Below are positions 18,143 through 27,113 of a stretch of DNA of 64,000 nt, piece by piece. The notes below the pieces were generated by a model. That model was not told the DNA's origin. It saw only the letters and a program-made list of their open reading frames with translations, and did not search any database. The first letter of the stretch is position 1, and the number at the start of each line of letters is the position of its first letter. This DNA is from Aestuariivita sp964402685 (GTDB taxonomy: Bacteria > Pseudomonadota > Alphaproteobacteria > Rhodobacterales > Rhodobacteraceae), in NCBI GenBank assembly GCA_964402685.1, contig CAYODE010000003.1, positions 1-64,000 of the forward strand, given 5' to 3'. A program made the translations under genes and the position numbers.

Positions 18143-18631
18143 ATGACACGACTGGATTTGTTTATCGCGCGCATGGTGTCGCAGCGTGCCTGTTTAGACT
18201 ATGCGATTGAGGCCACAGCAGACATGTCCGGTCCCGTTTTCGAATTGGGGTTAGGCAACGGACGGACCTATCACCATATGCGCGAGAATGTTTCGGGTCG
18301 CGAAATCTTCGTGTTTGAGCGCGCTGTTGCGTCGCATCCGGACAGTACCCCACCGCCGGAGCTGACCATTTTAGGCGATGTAAGAGAGACGTTGCCGGCG
18401 ACTTTGGAAAAGCTTGGACCAGTGGCCAGTTTGATCCACGCAGATCTTGGCGGGCACAACGCAGCAAAAAATGTGGCGTTCGCAAAGGAAGTATCGCCTT
18501 TGATCGAACCGCTACTGGCTCCTGGTGGGTTGATGGTGTCCAGCGACAGAATGTTTTTTTCCGGGTTGGAAGAGCAGCCATTACCTGCAGATGCGATCGA
18601 TGGACGGTGTTTCATTTACCGTAAGCCATAG
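18143..18631 (+). CDS. Small class I SAM-dependent methyltransferase-like protein
   Basis: A 162-residue paralogue of the protein at 1757-2233. Motif I reads VFELGLGNGRTYHHMREN, followed by EIFVFERAVASHP and the late strand LLAPGGLMVSSDRMFF. Start, length and motif spacing match the paralogue. It is transcribed divergently from the ABC importer and precedes the creatininase-family gene by 87 bp. The substrate is unknown. The two copies may act on different acceptors or be functionally redundant. Confidence 0.75.
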   Translation: MTRLDLFIARMVSQRACLDYAIEATADMSGPVFELGLGNGRTYHHMRENVSGREIFVFERAVASHPDSTPPPELTILGDVRETLPATLEKLGPVASLIHADLGGHNAAKNVAFAKEVSPLIEPLLAPGGLMVSSDRMFFSGLEEQPLPADAIDGRCFIYRKP

Positions 18632-18718
18632 ACGCAGTATGACGCGCCAGTCGCGCAGGGTGCTTGCCAATCCTGTGCTGACAAGGTTCTGTCAGAACGC
18701 AAGAATTGGAGAACCGTC

Positions 18719-19492
18719 ATGACGCGCCGCCTCGATTGGGCCGAATACCGATTTGCGGAATTTCAAACTGCAGATCTAGATCGCACCATCGCAATCCTGC
18801 CAACCGCTGCGATCGAGCAGCACGGGCCCCATCTGCCTGTGGGAACAGACACCATGATCGCAGAAGGCATGTTGGCGCAGCTGCGTCGTGATGTGCCTGA
18901 TGATCTGGATATCCGTATTCTGCCTGTACAGGCAGTGGGCAAGTCCAATGAGCACTTGCACGCAACAGGGACGCTCACCCTTACGGCGCATACAGCGCTT
19001 TCCGTCTGGACCGAGATTGGGTTGTCCGTGGCGCGCGCGGGCATCCGCAAAATCGTCATCGTGAATTCTCATGGCGGCAATCTGGATCTGATCTCCATCC
19101 TTGCGCGCGAATTGCGGGTTCAGGCTGGCATGCTGGCCGTAAAGTGCCAGTGGGGCGCTTTTGGCGCGCCGGATGGTTTGTATTCGTATCAAGAAGACAC
19201 GTTCGGCATCCACGGCGGCGATGTCGAAACCTCTCTGATGCTTGCCTTTCAACCCCACACGGTCGACATGAACCAGGCGAAGGACTTCAGATCCAGCGCT
19301 GAGACAAGTGCGATATCTCCAATTGGTCCGGTCAGTTATGGCTGGATCGCGTCGGATCTCAGCGCGGATGGTACCGTGGGAGAAGCCCACCTTGCTACAG
19401 CCCAGAAGGGTCACGCGACTTGTGCCCATCAGGTTGCCGGGTTCATCGAGTTGTTACGCAAGGTGCGCGACATGGACGTGCCGGGGAGTTGA
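18719..19492 (+). CDS. Creatininase family protein
   Basis: A 257-residue metal-dependent amidohydrolase of the creatininase/MftE family. The metal-binding and catalytic motifs are present: AAIEQHGPHLPVGTDTMIAE (Glu-x-His and Asp ligands), IVNSHGGNLDL and FGIHGGDVETSLML (His and Glu ligands). True creatininase opens creatinine to creatine, but relatives act on other cyclic amides, including pterin and mycofactocin precursors, and no creatine-pathway gene is nearby. It is 9 bp upstream of the MaoC-phosphotransacetylase gene on the same strand. Substrate assignment is open. Confidence 0.85.
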   Translation: MTRRLDWAEYRFAEFQTADLDRTIAILPTAAIEQHGPHLPVGTDTMIAEGMLAQLRRDVPDDLDIRILPVQAVGKSNEHLHATGTLTLTAHTALSVWTEIGLSVARAGIRKIVIVNSHGGNLDLISILARELRVQAGMLAVKCQWGAFGAPDGLYSYQEDTFGIHGGDVETSLMLAFQPHTVDMNQAKDFRSSAETSAISPIGPVSYGWIASDLSADGTVGEAHLATAQKGHATCAHQVAGFIELLRKVRDMDVPGS

Positions 19493-19501
19493 GAACCGAT
19501 C

Positions 19502-20896
19502 ATGTCGCAACCGCCAAACCGAAAGATGGACAACGTACCCTTTGAACAGCTCAAGGTGGGAATGGAAGCCCATGACACGCGTACATGTCGGGCGGATGAT
19601 CTTTATGTTTTTGCCAATGCGTCAGGCAATCTCAATCCAATGCATCTGCCGAAAGAGGATGGCGACGGCGACGGACAGGTTGAAGCCGTGGCGCCGGGAA
19701 TGTGGGTGGCGTCGCTGATTTCGTCAGTCCTTGGATGCAAATTGCCCGGGCCCGGTACGCTTTATCATTCTCAAAGTCTCAGATTTCTCGAGCGGGCGCA
19801 TTCGGGCGATACTCTGACCGCACGGGTGCGCTTGACAGATAAGGGCCCTGGTACACGCGTGACCTTTGATACCTGGGTTGAAAATCAAGACGGGGTGCGT
19901 TTGGTGGAAGGTGAAGCCAAAGTAGAAGCGCCCACCAAAGCGATGCATTTTGACGTTGACGATGTTCCCGGCCTAACAGTGCAGCGCCACGAGCATTTCG
20001 ACCGGCTGTTGGCTTTGGCTGAACCGTTACCATCTATCCCGACGGCCGTCGTCGCGCCGGAGGAACCGGATGCTCTGACCGGCGCAATTCTGGCTGCAGA
20101 ACACACACTGATCACCCCCGTTCTGATAGGGGATCCTGACAAGATCAAACAGGCCGCGGCGCAATCAGGTCTGGACCTCACTCCCTACGAGATCGTCGCA
20201 GAACCCGATCACAAACGGGCTGCGGCGGCGGCGGTCCTGATGGTGCATGAAGGACGTACACAGGCCGTAATGAAAGGGCATTTGCATACAGATGTCCTTC
20301 TGGGGCAGATCCTCAAAAAAGACGGCGGTCTCAGAACTCCGCGGCGCCTCAGCCATGTGTTTGTGATGGATGTACCAGGGCTAGAGCACATCCTGATGGT
20401 CACAGATGCGGCCATCAACATCACACCAGATCTGCAGACCAAGGCAGATATCATTCAAAATGCCATTGATCTTGCTCATGCGCTGGGCATCGAAGAACCC
20501 AAAGTTGGTGTTCTGTCGGCCATCGAAAAGGTGAACCCGGCGATTCCCTCGACGTTAGATGCGGCGATCCTGTCAAAAATGGCGGATCGCGGTCAGATTA
20601 CTGGCGGCTGGGTGGACGGACCTTTGGCCATGGACAACGCAATAAACCTTGAAGCCGCTACGACCAAAGGCATTCATTCTGTGGTAGCGGGACGTGCGGA
20701 AATCCTCGTCGCGCCGAATATGGAGGCGGGCAACATGCTGGCCAAAGAGCTCACGTTTCTTGCCCATGCGGAGGCCGCGGGCGTGGTCATGGGGGCCAAG
20801 TGCCCGATCATTCTGACTAGCAGAGCCGATGACGAAAAGGCGCGCCTCGCCTCCTGCGCAGTGGCGGCTCTCGCGGCCTCGGGAGGTGCGGAATGA
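19502..20896 (+). CDS. MaoC-phosphate acetyl/butyryltransferase fusion protein
   Basis: A 464-residue two-domain protein. Residues 1 to about 150 form a MaoC-like hotdog domain (ASGNLNPMHLPKED, SMxGxLxPGPGTLYHSQSLR region, GDTLTARVRLTDKGPG). Residues from about 175 form a phosphate acetyl/butyryltransferase domain, with HEGRTQAVMKGHLHTDVLLG, DAAINITPDLQTKADIIQNA and VLSAIEKVNPAIPSTLDAAI. The second domain would convert acyl-CoA plus phosphate to acyl phosphate and CoA, and its 3' end overlaps the acetate kinase start by 4 bp, giving a complete Pta-Ack route. In the hotdog domain the usual catalytic Asp of the D-x-N-P-x-H motif is Asn. Confidence 0.88.
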   Translation: MSQPPNRKMDNVPFEQLKVGMEAHDTRTCRADDLYVFANASGNLNPMHLPKEDGDGDGQVEAVAPGMWVASLISSVLGCKLPGPGTLYHSQSLRFLERAHSGDTLTARVRLTDKGPGTRVTFDTWVENQDGVRLVEGEAKVEAPTKAMHFDVDDVPGLTVQRHEHFDRLLALAEPLPSIPTAVVAPEEPDALTGAILAAEHTLITPVLIGDPDKIKQAAAQSGLDLTPYEIVAEPDHKRAAAAAVLMVHEGRTQAVMKGHLHTDVLLGQILKKDGGLRTPRRLSHVFVMDVPGLEHILMVTDAAINITPDLQTKADIIQNAIDLAHALGIEEPKVGVLSAIEKVNPAIPSTLDAAILSKMADRGQITGGWVDGPLAMDNAINLEAATTKGIHSVVAGRAEILVAPNMEAGNMLAKELTFLAHAEAAGVVMGAKCPIILTSRADDEKARLASCAVAALAASGGAE

Positions 20897-22041
20897 GCGC
20901 GATCCTTACATTGAACGCAGGGAGTTCTTCGATCAAATTCGGTCTTTATGCCTCAGCCGAAGATCCTGTCGCCCTTGTCGACGGTCAGGTGGAAAACCTG
21001 GGTGACGCGGCGGTGATGGAGATTGGCGACGCCGAACTTGAGATCGGACCGGCGGATCATGGTATCGCGGTCGCGGCCATCTTGCGTGGACTTTCTCCAT
21101 TTCTCGACGGCCGCGACGTCGAGGCCGTGGGCCATAGGATCGTGCATGGCGGTACCACTTTCGGAGCGCCCGTTCGACTGCATGAAGAAGAAATGGAGCA
21201 ATTGGCGCAGCTGATCCCAATGGCGCCTTTGCACCAGCCGCACAATCTGTCTGGCGTCCGCGCAGCACAGGCTGCTTTTCCCGATGCCATCCAAGTGGCC
21301 TGCTTTGACACGGCCTTTCATCAGGGACATCCATTTGTAAACGACGCCTTCGCCCTTCCGCGTAAGTATTATGATGAAGGCATCCGCCGCTATGGCTTCC
21401 ATGGGCTGAGCTATGACTTCATCGCGTCGGTTCTGCACGAGGTCTATCCCGATCTCTACAAGGGCCGCATTGTCGTGGCCCATCTTGGCAATGGCGCCTC
21501 GATGTGCGCGATGGACGGCGGCAGAAGCGTCGGGTCCTCTATGGGGTTTTCGGCCTTGGATGGTCTGCCCATGGGGACACGCTGCGGGCAGCTTGATCCT
21601 GGTGTTATGCTTCATCTGATGGGACAAGGCATGGGCGTCGAAGAGATGACCCACCTGCTGTATCAGGAAAGCGGTCTAAAAGGTCTGTCCGGTCTGACCC
21701 ATGACATGCGCGCGCTTTTGGCAAGCGACGATGATCATGCTCGCGACGCATTGGACTACTACGTATTCCGAGTGCGCAGGGAGCTCGGGGCAATGGCAGC
21801 CGTTCTGGGTGGTTTGGATGCCGTGGTCTTCACTGGTGGTGTCGGAGAGCACGCCGCGGAAATTCGCGCGCGTATCTTAGAAGGAACGGAGTTTTTGGGT
21901 CTGGGAGTGGCTGCCGAGGCCAATGCCGTTAACGCGCAAGAGATCCACAGCGGAACCGTGCCAGTCCTAGTGATCCCTACAAACGAAGAGCTTGTAATAG
22001 CCCGCGCGGCCAATACCTGGCTCAGGCGTCACCGGATGTAA
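20893..22041 (+). CDS. ackA: Acetate kinase
   Basis: A 382-residue acetate/propionate kinase that makes ATP from acyl phosphate (reversibly). The family signatures are ILTLNAGSSSIKFGLY at the start, VACFDTAFHQ, HLGNGASMCAMDGGRSVGSS and FTGGVGEHAAEIRARIL near the end; the phosphate- and acetate-binding residues in these motifs are intact. It overlaps the MaoC-Pta gene by ATGA, so enzyme levels are probably coupled. The pair links acetyl-CoA to acetate and ATP; relatives in this group also recycle acetyl phosphate produced during sulfonate breakdown, but no xsc gene is in view. Confidence 0.93.
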   Translation: MSAILTLNAGSSSIKFGLYASAEDPVALVDGQVENLGDAAVMEIGDAELEIGPADHGIAVAAILRGLSPFLDGRDVEAVGHRIVHGGTTFGAPVRLHEEEMEQLAQLIPMAPLHQPHNLSGVRAAQAAFPDAIQVACFDTAFHQGHPFVNDAFALPRKYYDEGIRRYGFHGLSYDFIASVLHEVYPDLYKGRIVVAHLGNGASMCAMDGGRSVGSSMGFSALDGLPMGTRCGQLDPGVMLHLMGQGMGVEEMTHLLYQESGLKGLSGLTHDMRALLASDDDHARDALDYYVFRVRRELGAMAAVLGGLDAVVFTGGVGEHAAEIRARILEGTEFLGLGVAAEANAVNAQEIHSGTVPVLVIPTNEELVIARAANTWLRRHRM

Positions 22042-22043
22042 AA

Positions 22044-22072
22044 AAGACGACGCAAAGAGCCGCGTCGCCTTT
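22044..22072 (+). terminator. Possible rho-independent terminator after ackA
   Basis: Just after the ackA stop, CGACGC (22048-22053) pairs perfectly with GCGTCG (22062-22067) around an 8-base loop, and the flanking AAG/CTT can extend the stem across one mismatch. A short T run follows. The same hairpin could also serve the convergent dabA gene ending at 22118. The U tract is weak, so confidence is moderate. Confidence 0.5.
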
Positions 22073-22117
22073 CGAAGTTTTAGGTTTGACCTTGGGTGCA
22101 CCGGCCGGTGTTCTGGA

Positions 22118-24529
22118 TTATTCAGCCGCGATCGCCGCGCCTTGTCCTGCCGTTCCACCCATGGGTGTCCAATTCAGGTTGCGATCATAGCGCCAGGCCA
22201 GTTTGCCGTCATCGTCCATTGCGATCAGGTGCAGCCAACCATTATCGAAAAGATCCCGCACGCCGTCATGGCGTTTCAGAATGTCTGTCATCGCCTCTCG
22301 CGGTGCTTCGATCACAACCGACAGCCGCAGCGGATCATGCTGATAACCTTCCCCATCATGGACCGATTGCCAGGGGAGACCCGGACGCAGACTGCCGCCA
22401 TTGCCTTCCAGCACGCCGATACCGCCCGACACATTATGCAGCAGCTTGTTGCCGCCACCAAAGAGCTTCGGTGCCACAGTGGACCCATAGTATTGCAGAC
22501 TGATCCAGCTCGCCACGACTACAGGCGCGGTCATAATCAGCTCAAGAACGCCAAAGCCGTCATCCTGCCGCCAATCATAGCTGTGCAGGAACGACTGTCC
22601 GGCCAGAGATGTGCCATCGGTGCGCCCGCGTGGCGCAGCAATGAAGGCCCGGCAACCGGCCAGCCCCCATTCTGGGCGCAACTCTGACCAATCGGACGCG
22701 CGTTTCGCGACGTCCTTTTCCATCTCGGCCCGCGGCAAGCGTCCCGCCCGCTCAGTCCGTGCCAGGCGGCCTGCGGCGGCGAGCCATGTGCGCAATTGCT
22801 CCATATCGCTCCGGTTCCGCGCCTGAGGCACATCCTGCTCATACAGAGTCACCGCGTCGGTTGTCGTGTCATGCAGCGCTGGTACAAAGATCGTGTCATT
22901 CGGGATCTCGATCCCTTTTTCTTTCAAACCTTCGCGCACGGCGCTTTCGTTTAAGACCCCGGCCAGAAGCCGCGCGTTCACGTCCCCTGCGTAACCGCCA
23001 CACGCGCCACAATGCAGACCGCTTTCATGGGGATTGTTTGTGACATTCGCACCGTGACCAGCCAGCATGACGATCTTGGCAAAGTCCTTTGTCAAAGACA
23101 TTGCGCCCAGAATGCCTTGGGCCATGCCGATCCGCGCTTCCAGATCTACAGACGCGTCCAGTTGTGGCGCTGGATCGTGCGCGTGATGTCCGTGACCCAG
23201 TCCCAACGCATCGCGCACAAGTTTGCCCGCATACACGGGACCCGTGGCTTCGACAAAGGCGAAAGAGGACACGGCGGCCAGTTTAAATCGACCCCAAGCG
23301 CGTTTTGCGCGCGCTGCGTAACGGCGGGTGAGATCGGCCTGTTCCGGCTCACTCGCGTGGGTGCAGGTGCCCATCTGCAACAGAACCGGACCCCGCGCTT
23401 CGGCGACGTCTGACCCCGCAGCTTTGTGCATGGCCGTTACGCCAAAGAAACCGGCAAATCCGATGGTTTCTATGCTGCTGTCCAGCGATTCCAACGCACG
23501 CCGGAACACCTCGGACCGCACATCGATGCAAAATGCGGCTTGCAGCGCAGGGCGGCCATCGATCTGACGCGGCTCCGCCTCATTCACAGCTGCAGCTAGC
23601 TTCCGTTGCTGTGCGCGTTCTGCCGCTTCTTGCAACACGGCATCAATCACATTCTCCTGCGTCGGTGTGACGGGCAACACGTGTTGTTCGATCACCTGAC
23701 CCCAACGTTCGGCAATTTGGTCTTTGTAGAGCTCGAAAAGGGCTTCCTCCCACACCATCCGGATCGCCAGAAGCTCGGCCGTGGTGCTGTCTGTTTCACC
23801 ATAAAGTTCGGCCTGCCACAGTTGATAGCGCGCGTATTGTGCCCAACCGCCCAAGGTCATCAGCAACCGGTGGAAGGCCGTGCCCGCAGCATCCGTGGTG
23901 ATGCCCAGGGTTTCACTGGCCCGGCCAATGGCCCGCCAGGGCGACCGTGACGTCGCAGCCACGAAGGCACCAAAGCCCTTGAGACCATGGATTTCAGGCG
24001 TAAGGTCGCGCGCGGCGAACTCACGCCAGGCGATGAACGCGCCACCGGCGCGATAGGGTTGCCACAGGGCCTGACCCTCATCAAAATGACTTGCCGCCCA
24101 AACACCAATCCGATCGTCGATTAGACCGGGCCAGTCGATGCCCGACACGTCAGCAGCGAGCTCCGCGATACTTGGCAACGCCGTTGGTGTCTCCGGCTCG
24201 GTTTTGAGCGCGGTTTTAAGATCCTCTAAAGACGGGCGATCGAATGTGCCCCCCGCTGCGGCCAGCGCATCTGTCAGATCTTCATCGGTGATCTCACCCG
24301 CGTCCACTTTTGCGGCATATAACGACCGATCCGGCATAATCCGTGTGCCTGCAACTCGCGCTAATCGCGCTGCGGTGACAGGCAGTGGTTCATGCGTTTG
24401 CCCTAGAAATGGGTTCACAGCAACGCTGGATGCCAGCGGGAACAGGGGTGGGATCGCCTTGATGGCCCCTTCCGCTTCCGCCATGAGTTCCAGCAGAGCG
24501 GCGGGGTAGGTTTCGTGTTGCATAAACAT
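22118..24529 (-). CDS. dabA: DabA, catalytic subunit of the DAB inorganic carbon system (UPF0753/DUF2309)
   Basis: An 803-residue DUF2309 protein. In the DAB system, DabA is a beta-carbonic-anhydrase-like zinc protein thought to hydrate CO2 vectorially, driven by the cation gradient through DabB. Zinc-site motifs are present: QAAFCIDVRSEVFRRALE (Cys and Asp, about residues 335-340) and ESGLHCGACGGYAGD (about residues 500-512), with HGANVTNNPHESG just before. The length fits DabA. The ATG at 24529 has GGAG nine bases upstream. It lies 22 bp after dabB on the same strand. No RuBisCO or carboxysome gene is visible, so the bicarbonate may feed heterotrophic carboxylations. Confidence 0.9.
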   Translation of the reverse strand: MFMQHETYPAALLELMAEAEGAIKAIPPLFPLASSVAVNPFLGQTHEPLPVTAARLARVAGTRIMPDRSLYAAKVDAGEITDEDLTDALAAAGGTFDRPSLEDLKTALKTEPETPTALPSIAELAADVSGIDWPGLIDDRIGVWAASHFDEGQALWQPYRAGGAFIAWREFAARDLTPEIHGLKGFGAFVAATSRSPWRAIGRASETLGITTDAAGTAFHRLLMTLGGWAQYARYQLWQAELYGETDSTTAELLAIRMVWEEALFELYKDQIAERWGQVIEQHVLPVTPTQENVIDAVLQEAAERAQQRKLAAAVNEAEPRQIDGRPALQAAFCIDVRSEVFRRALESLDSSIETIGFAGFFGVTAMHKAAGSDVAEARGPVLLQMGTCTHASEPEQADLTRRYAARAKRAWGRFKLAAVSSFAFVEATGPVYAGKLVRDALGLGHGHHAHDPAPQLDASVDLEARIGMAQGILGAMSLTKDFAKIVMLAGHGANVTNNPHESGLHCGACGGYAGDVNARLLAGVLNESAVREGLKEKGIEIPNDTIFVPALHDTTTDAVTLYEQDVPQARNRSDMEQLRTWLAAAGRLARTERAGRLPRAEMEKDVAKRASDWSELRPEWGLAGCRAFIAAPRGRTDGTSLAGQSFLHSYDWRQDDGFGVLELIMTAPVVVASWISLQYYGSTVAPKLFGGGNKLLHNVSGGIGVLEGNGGSLRPGLPWQSVHDGEGYQHDPLRLSVVIEAPREAMTDILKRHDGVRDLFDNGWLHLIAMDDDGKLAWRYDRNLNWTPMGGTAGQGAAIAAE

Positions 24530-24551
24530 GGTTCTGATCTCCCCGTTCGGA

Positions 24552-26102
24552 TTATGTGGTGGACCGCTTCGACCAGCCGTTCAAAAGGCGGTCGAATATG
24601 GCGTTGGCATAGAGCCCGTTAGACAGGTGCACACGGATGCCCGCTGCTGCTGGGTGTGAGGCCCAGAGCGGGAACGTGGCTTGCGCCAGCGCAACGGTGC
24701 CGAAGCTGATCAGTGCCAGCACGATCAGCGCCCATTCCAAGGGGCCTGGCGCCGGTGTGGCTGGCAACGTACCTGCGGTCACGTAGCTCGCCGCCGTTTG
24801 CAGAAGGAAGTAGCTCACCGATGTTGCAACGGCGTAGATTGCCGTGCGCCGCGTCAGGGCCGCTGGGGCCATGTCCGCAAAACCTTGAGCCAGCAGATAG
24901 GCCACGCCAAATATCAGGATCATGCCAAGCGCAATCGCCTGCACCGATTTGCCGTCAAATCCAAAGACCAGACCAACAACGCCGTAGATCGCGATGGCCA
25001 CGGCGAAGGCCTGCAGCACTTTGCCAAAGCCCGGGACGGCGACAGGGCCGGGACGGCGGATTGCGGCAACATTGTTCACCGCTTCGCCGGCGCTCAGGAA
25101 GGCATGCGCCTTGTAAAGAGAGTGCGCCACGATGTGCAGCAACGCGAGCGGGAACAGCGCCAGACCGCATTGCAGCACCATGAAGCCCATTTGTGCGATG
25201 GTCGACCAGGCTAACGATGTCTTGACCGCTGGTTGCGTCAGCATAACCAACCCACCAAAAAGCGCGGTAAACCCACCCAGCATGACCAGCAGCGCCATCA
25301 CGCCCGGGGCAACCAACATCACATCGGCAAACCGGATCAGCAGGAATCCCCCAGCATTGATCACACCCGCGTGCAAAAGCGCGGAAACCGGTGTCGGCGC
25401 CTCCATCACTTCGGTCAACCAACCATGCGCGGGGAACTGAGCCGAGGCCAGTACGGCAGCGGCTGCGATCAGGAGGCTTGCCGTGATTGTCAAAGCATCT
25501 GGTTGCACAGCGCCCAAGATCGTCGCGATATCGGTGGTGCCGTAGCTTTGCACCAAGAAGAGAACAGCGAAGAGGAGGGCAACTTCGCTGACCCGTGAAG
25601 TCACCGCCTTTTTCCGCGCAGCGCGCACCGCTGTAGTCCGCTCGGGGTAGAACAACAAAAGTTGGTTCAGAGCCAAGCTGGTCGCCGCCCAGGCAAACAG
25701 AAGCTGGACGAGGTTACCGGACATCACAAGGAGTAGAACCGAGGCCAACGCGGTCGACATCCATCCGACGAAAACCCCCTGCCGAGCCTCCCCATCCATA
25801 TAGGTGGCCGAAAACCGCATCACGATCCATCCGATGAAGCTGACCAAAAGGAGCATGATCGCGCTGACCGCGTCCAAACGGACCGAGATGCCGATCCCCG
25901 CCACCCCGATCAAGCCCGATGTACCCGGGCCGTTCACCCACAGGGCTACTGCTGCAAGGATGGATACCACAAATGCACCCAGTGCCGCGACCTCTGCCAG
26001 TTTGGGTAGCTTGCCTGGGCGCAAGCCCGGGGTACGGCTGGCAAGCAGTGCGGTGGCCAGTAAAATAAATGGTGCTAGCAGCGGTAGAAACAGGTGCATC
26101 AT
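24552..26102 (-). CDS. dabB: DabB, membrane subunit of the DAB system (proton-conducting, NuoL-like)
   Basis: About 516 residues, almost entirely hydrophobic, with the antiporter-like core of NuoL/MrpA proteins: LTEVMEAPTPVSALLHAGVI and AHSLYKAHAFLSAGEAVNNV are the key charged-helix motifs. DabB is expected to pass cations down their gradient to power DabA. I prefer the tandem ATG at 26102, which has AGGA upstream and starts at MMHLFLPLLAPFILLATALL; the frame is open upstream to 26168 but that leader is not membrane-like. The gene is divergent from a LysR regulator at 26223. Confidence 0.88.
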   Translation of the reverse strand: MMHLFLPLLAPFILLATALLASRTPGLRPGKLPKLAEVAALGAFVVSILAAVALWVNGPGTSGLIGVAGIGISVRLDAVSAIMLLLVSFIGWIVMRFSATYMDGEARQGVFVGWMSTALASVLLLVMSGNLVQLLFAWAATSLALNQLLLFYPERTTAVRAARKKAVTSRVSEVALLFAVLFLVQSYGTTDIATILGAVQPDALTITASLLIAAAAVLASAQFPAHGWLTEVMEAPTPVSALLHAGVINAGGFLLIRFADVMLVAPGVMALLVMLGGFTALFGGLVMLTQPAVKTSLAWSTIAQMGFMVLQCGLALFPLALLHIVAHSLYKAHAFLSAGEAVNNVAAIRRPGPVAVPGFGKVLQAFAVAIAIYGVVGLVFGFDGKSVQAIALGMILIFGVAYLLAQGFADMAPAALTRRTAIYAVATSVSYFLLQTAASYVTAGTLPATPAPGPLEWALIVLALISFGTVALAQATFPLWASHPAAAGIRVHLSNGLYANAIFDRLLNGWSKRSTT

Positions 26103-26192
26103 GATCTCACGGTCCTCGGGTCGATGACAGGCCAAAACGGCCGTTGATGGATCAGATAGCCACAACAAGTTATGAAGAAAAATACATTGTTA

Positions 26193-26218
26193 TTCTATAT
26201 TAGTTTCATTAAATAGAA
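26193..26218. promoter_or_regulatory. Inverted repeat between dabB and LysR gene, candidate LysR operator
   Basis: TTCTAT (26193-26198) and ATAGAA (26213-26218) form a perfect 6-bp inverted repeat with a 14-base AT-rich spacer in the short divergent region. LysR regulators usually bind such AT-rich dyads (T-N11-A). The right arm ends only 4 bases before the LysR start codon, and no clear Shine-Dalgarno sequence is present there, so binding could also block expression of the regulator itself. Confidence 0.45.
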
Positions 26219-26222
26219 CGAT

Positions 26223-27095
26223 ATGCCACTGAACTACCACCATCTTCGATATTTCTGGGCCGTGGCTCATGATGGGAACCTGACCCGTACTGCGCAGCGG
26301 CTAAACCTGTCGCAATCCGCGCTGTCGGTTCAAATCAAGCAGCTGGAGGATCGCTTAGGGCATAATCTGTTTGAACGGCGCGGACGGCAGCTCCACTTGA
26401 CCGAAGCTGGGCGCATCACGCTTGATCATGCCGATGCGATTTTCTCGACAGGGGCGGAACTGGTGGCCACGCTCGAAGGGACAGGGCGTACCCGCCAGGC
26501 GCTGCGTGTCGGGGCACTTGCGACCTTGTCCCGAAATTTCCAGCTGGGGTTTCTCAAACCAATTCTCGATCGAACTGACGTCGAGGTTATTTTGCGATCG
26601 GGGAGCCCGACCGAGCTTTTGGAAGGGCTGGGTACGTTGAATCTTGATCTTGTCCTGATGAATAGCGAACCGCCCAGCGACAGTCTGGCGCCCTACGTGG
26701 TCCACCGAGTGGCAGAACAAGCCATCGGCCTTGTTGGCACCTCATCTCGAATGGATCCTGACAAACCCTTGATCGAGTTGCTCCGGGATCAACCGGTTAT
26801 CTTACCCACTCAGGAAAACAGCGTTCGCACGGCATTCGACGCCCTCACCTCTCGGATGGCCATCCGTCCGCAGATCGTGGCTGAGGTGGATGACATGGCC
26901 ATGATGCGGCTTTTGGCCCGCGAAGATATTGGCCTTGCTCTGGTCCCGCCAATCGTGGTGCAAGACGAACTTGCGTCGGGTCGGCTGGTCGAAGCCAAAG
27001 AGCATCCGCAGATCTCTGAAACGTTCTACGCGGTCACTCTGCAACGTCGCTTTCCAAACCCTCTGGTGAAAGAGCTGCTGAGCGCCTCCGGCTGA
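26223..27095 (+). CDS. LysR family regulator (NhaR-like), probable dab regulator
   Basis: A 290-residue LysR-type regulator. The N-terminal winged helix-turn-helix is MPLNYHHLRYFWAVAHDGNL followed by TRTAQRLNLSQSALSVQIKQ. The start resembles NhaR-like members (NYHHLRYFW). The C-terminal effector domain includes LRVGALATLSRNFQLGFLKP and the closing RLLAREDIGLALVPPIVV. It is divergent from dabBA across about 120 bp, the common arrangement for a LysR gene and its target. The effector is unknown; inorganic carbon status or pH/cation state are reasonable guesses. Confidence 0.88.
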   Translation: MPLNYHHLRYFWAVAHDGNLTRTAQRLNLSQSALSVQIKQLEDRLGHNLFERRGRQLHLTEAGRITLDHADAIFSTGAELVATLEGTGRTRQALRVGALATLSRNFQLGFLKPILDRTDVEVILRSGSPTELLEGLGTLNLDLVLMNSEPPSDSLAPYVVHRVAEQAIGLVGTSSRMDPDKPLIELLRDQPVILPTQENSVRTAFDALTSRMAIRPQIVAEVDDMAMMRLLAREDIGLALVPPIVVQDELASGRLVEAKEHPQISETFYAVTLQRRFPNPLVKELLSASG

Positions 27096-27113
27096 TCCCA
27101 AGCACGCAGGCAA

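Noticed and set aside
22099..22110. Perfect 12-bp palindrome CACCGGCCGGTG after the dabA stop
   Set aside because: It has no loop or T tract, so it is not a convincing terminator; GC-rich palindromes of this size are expected by chance.
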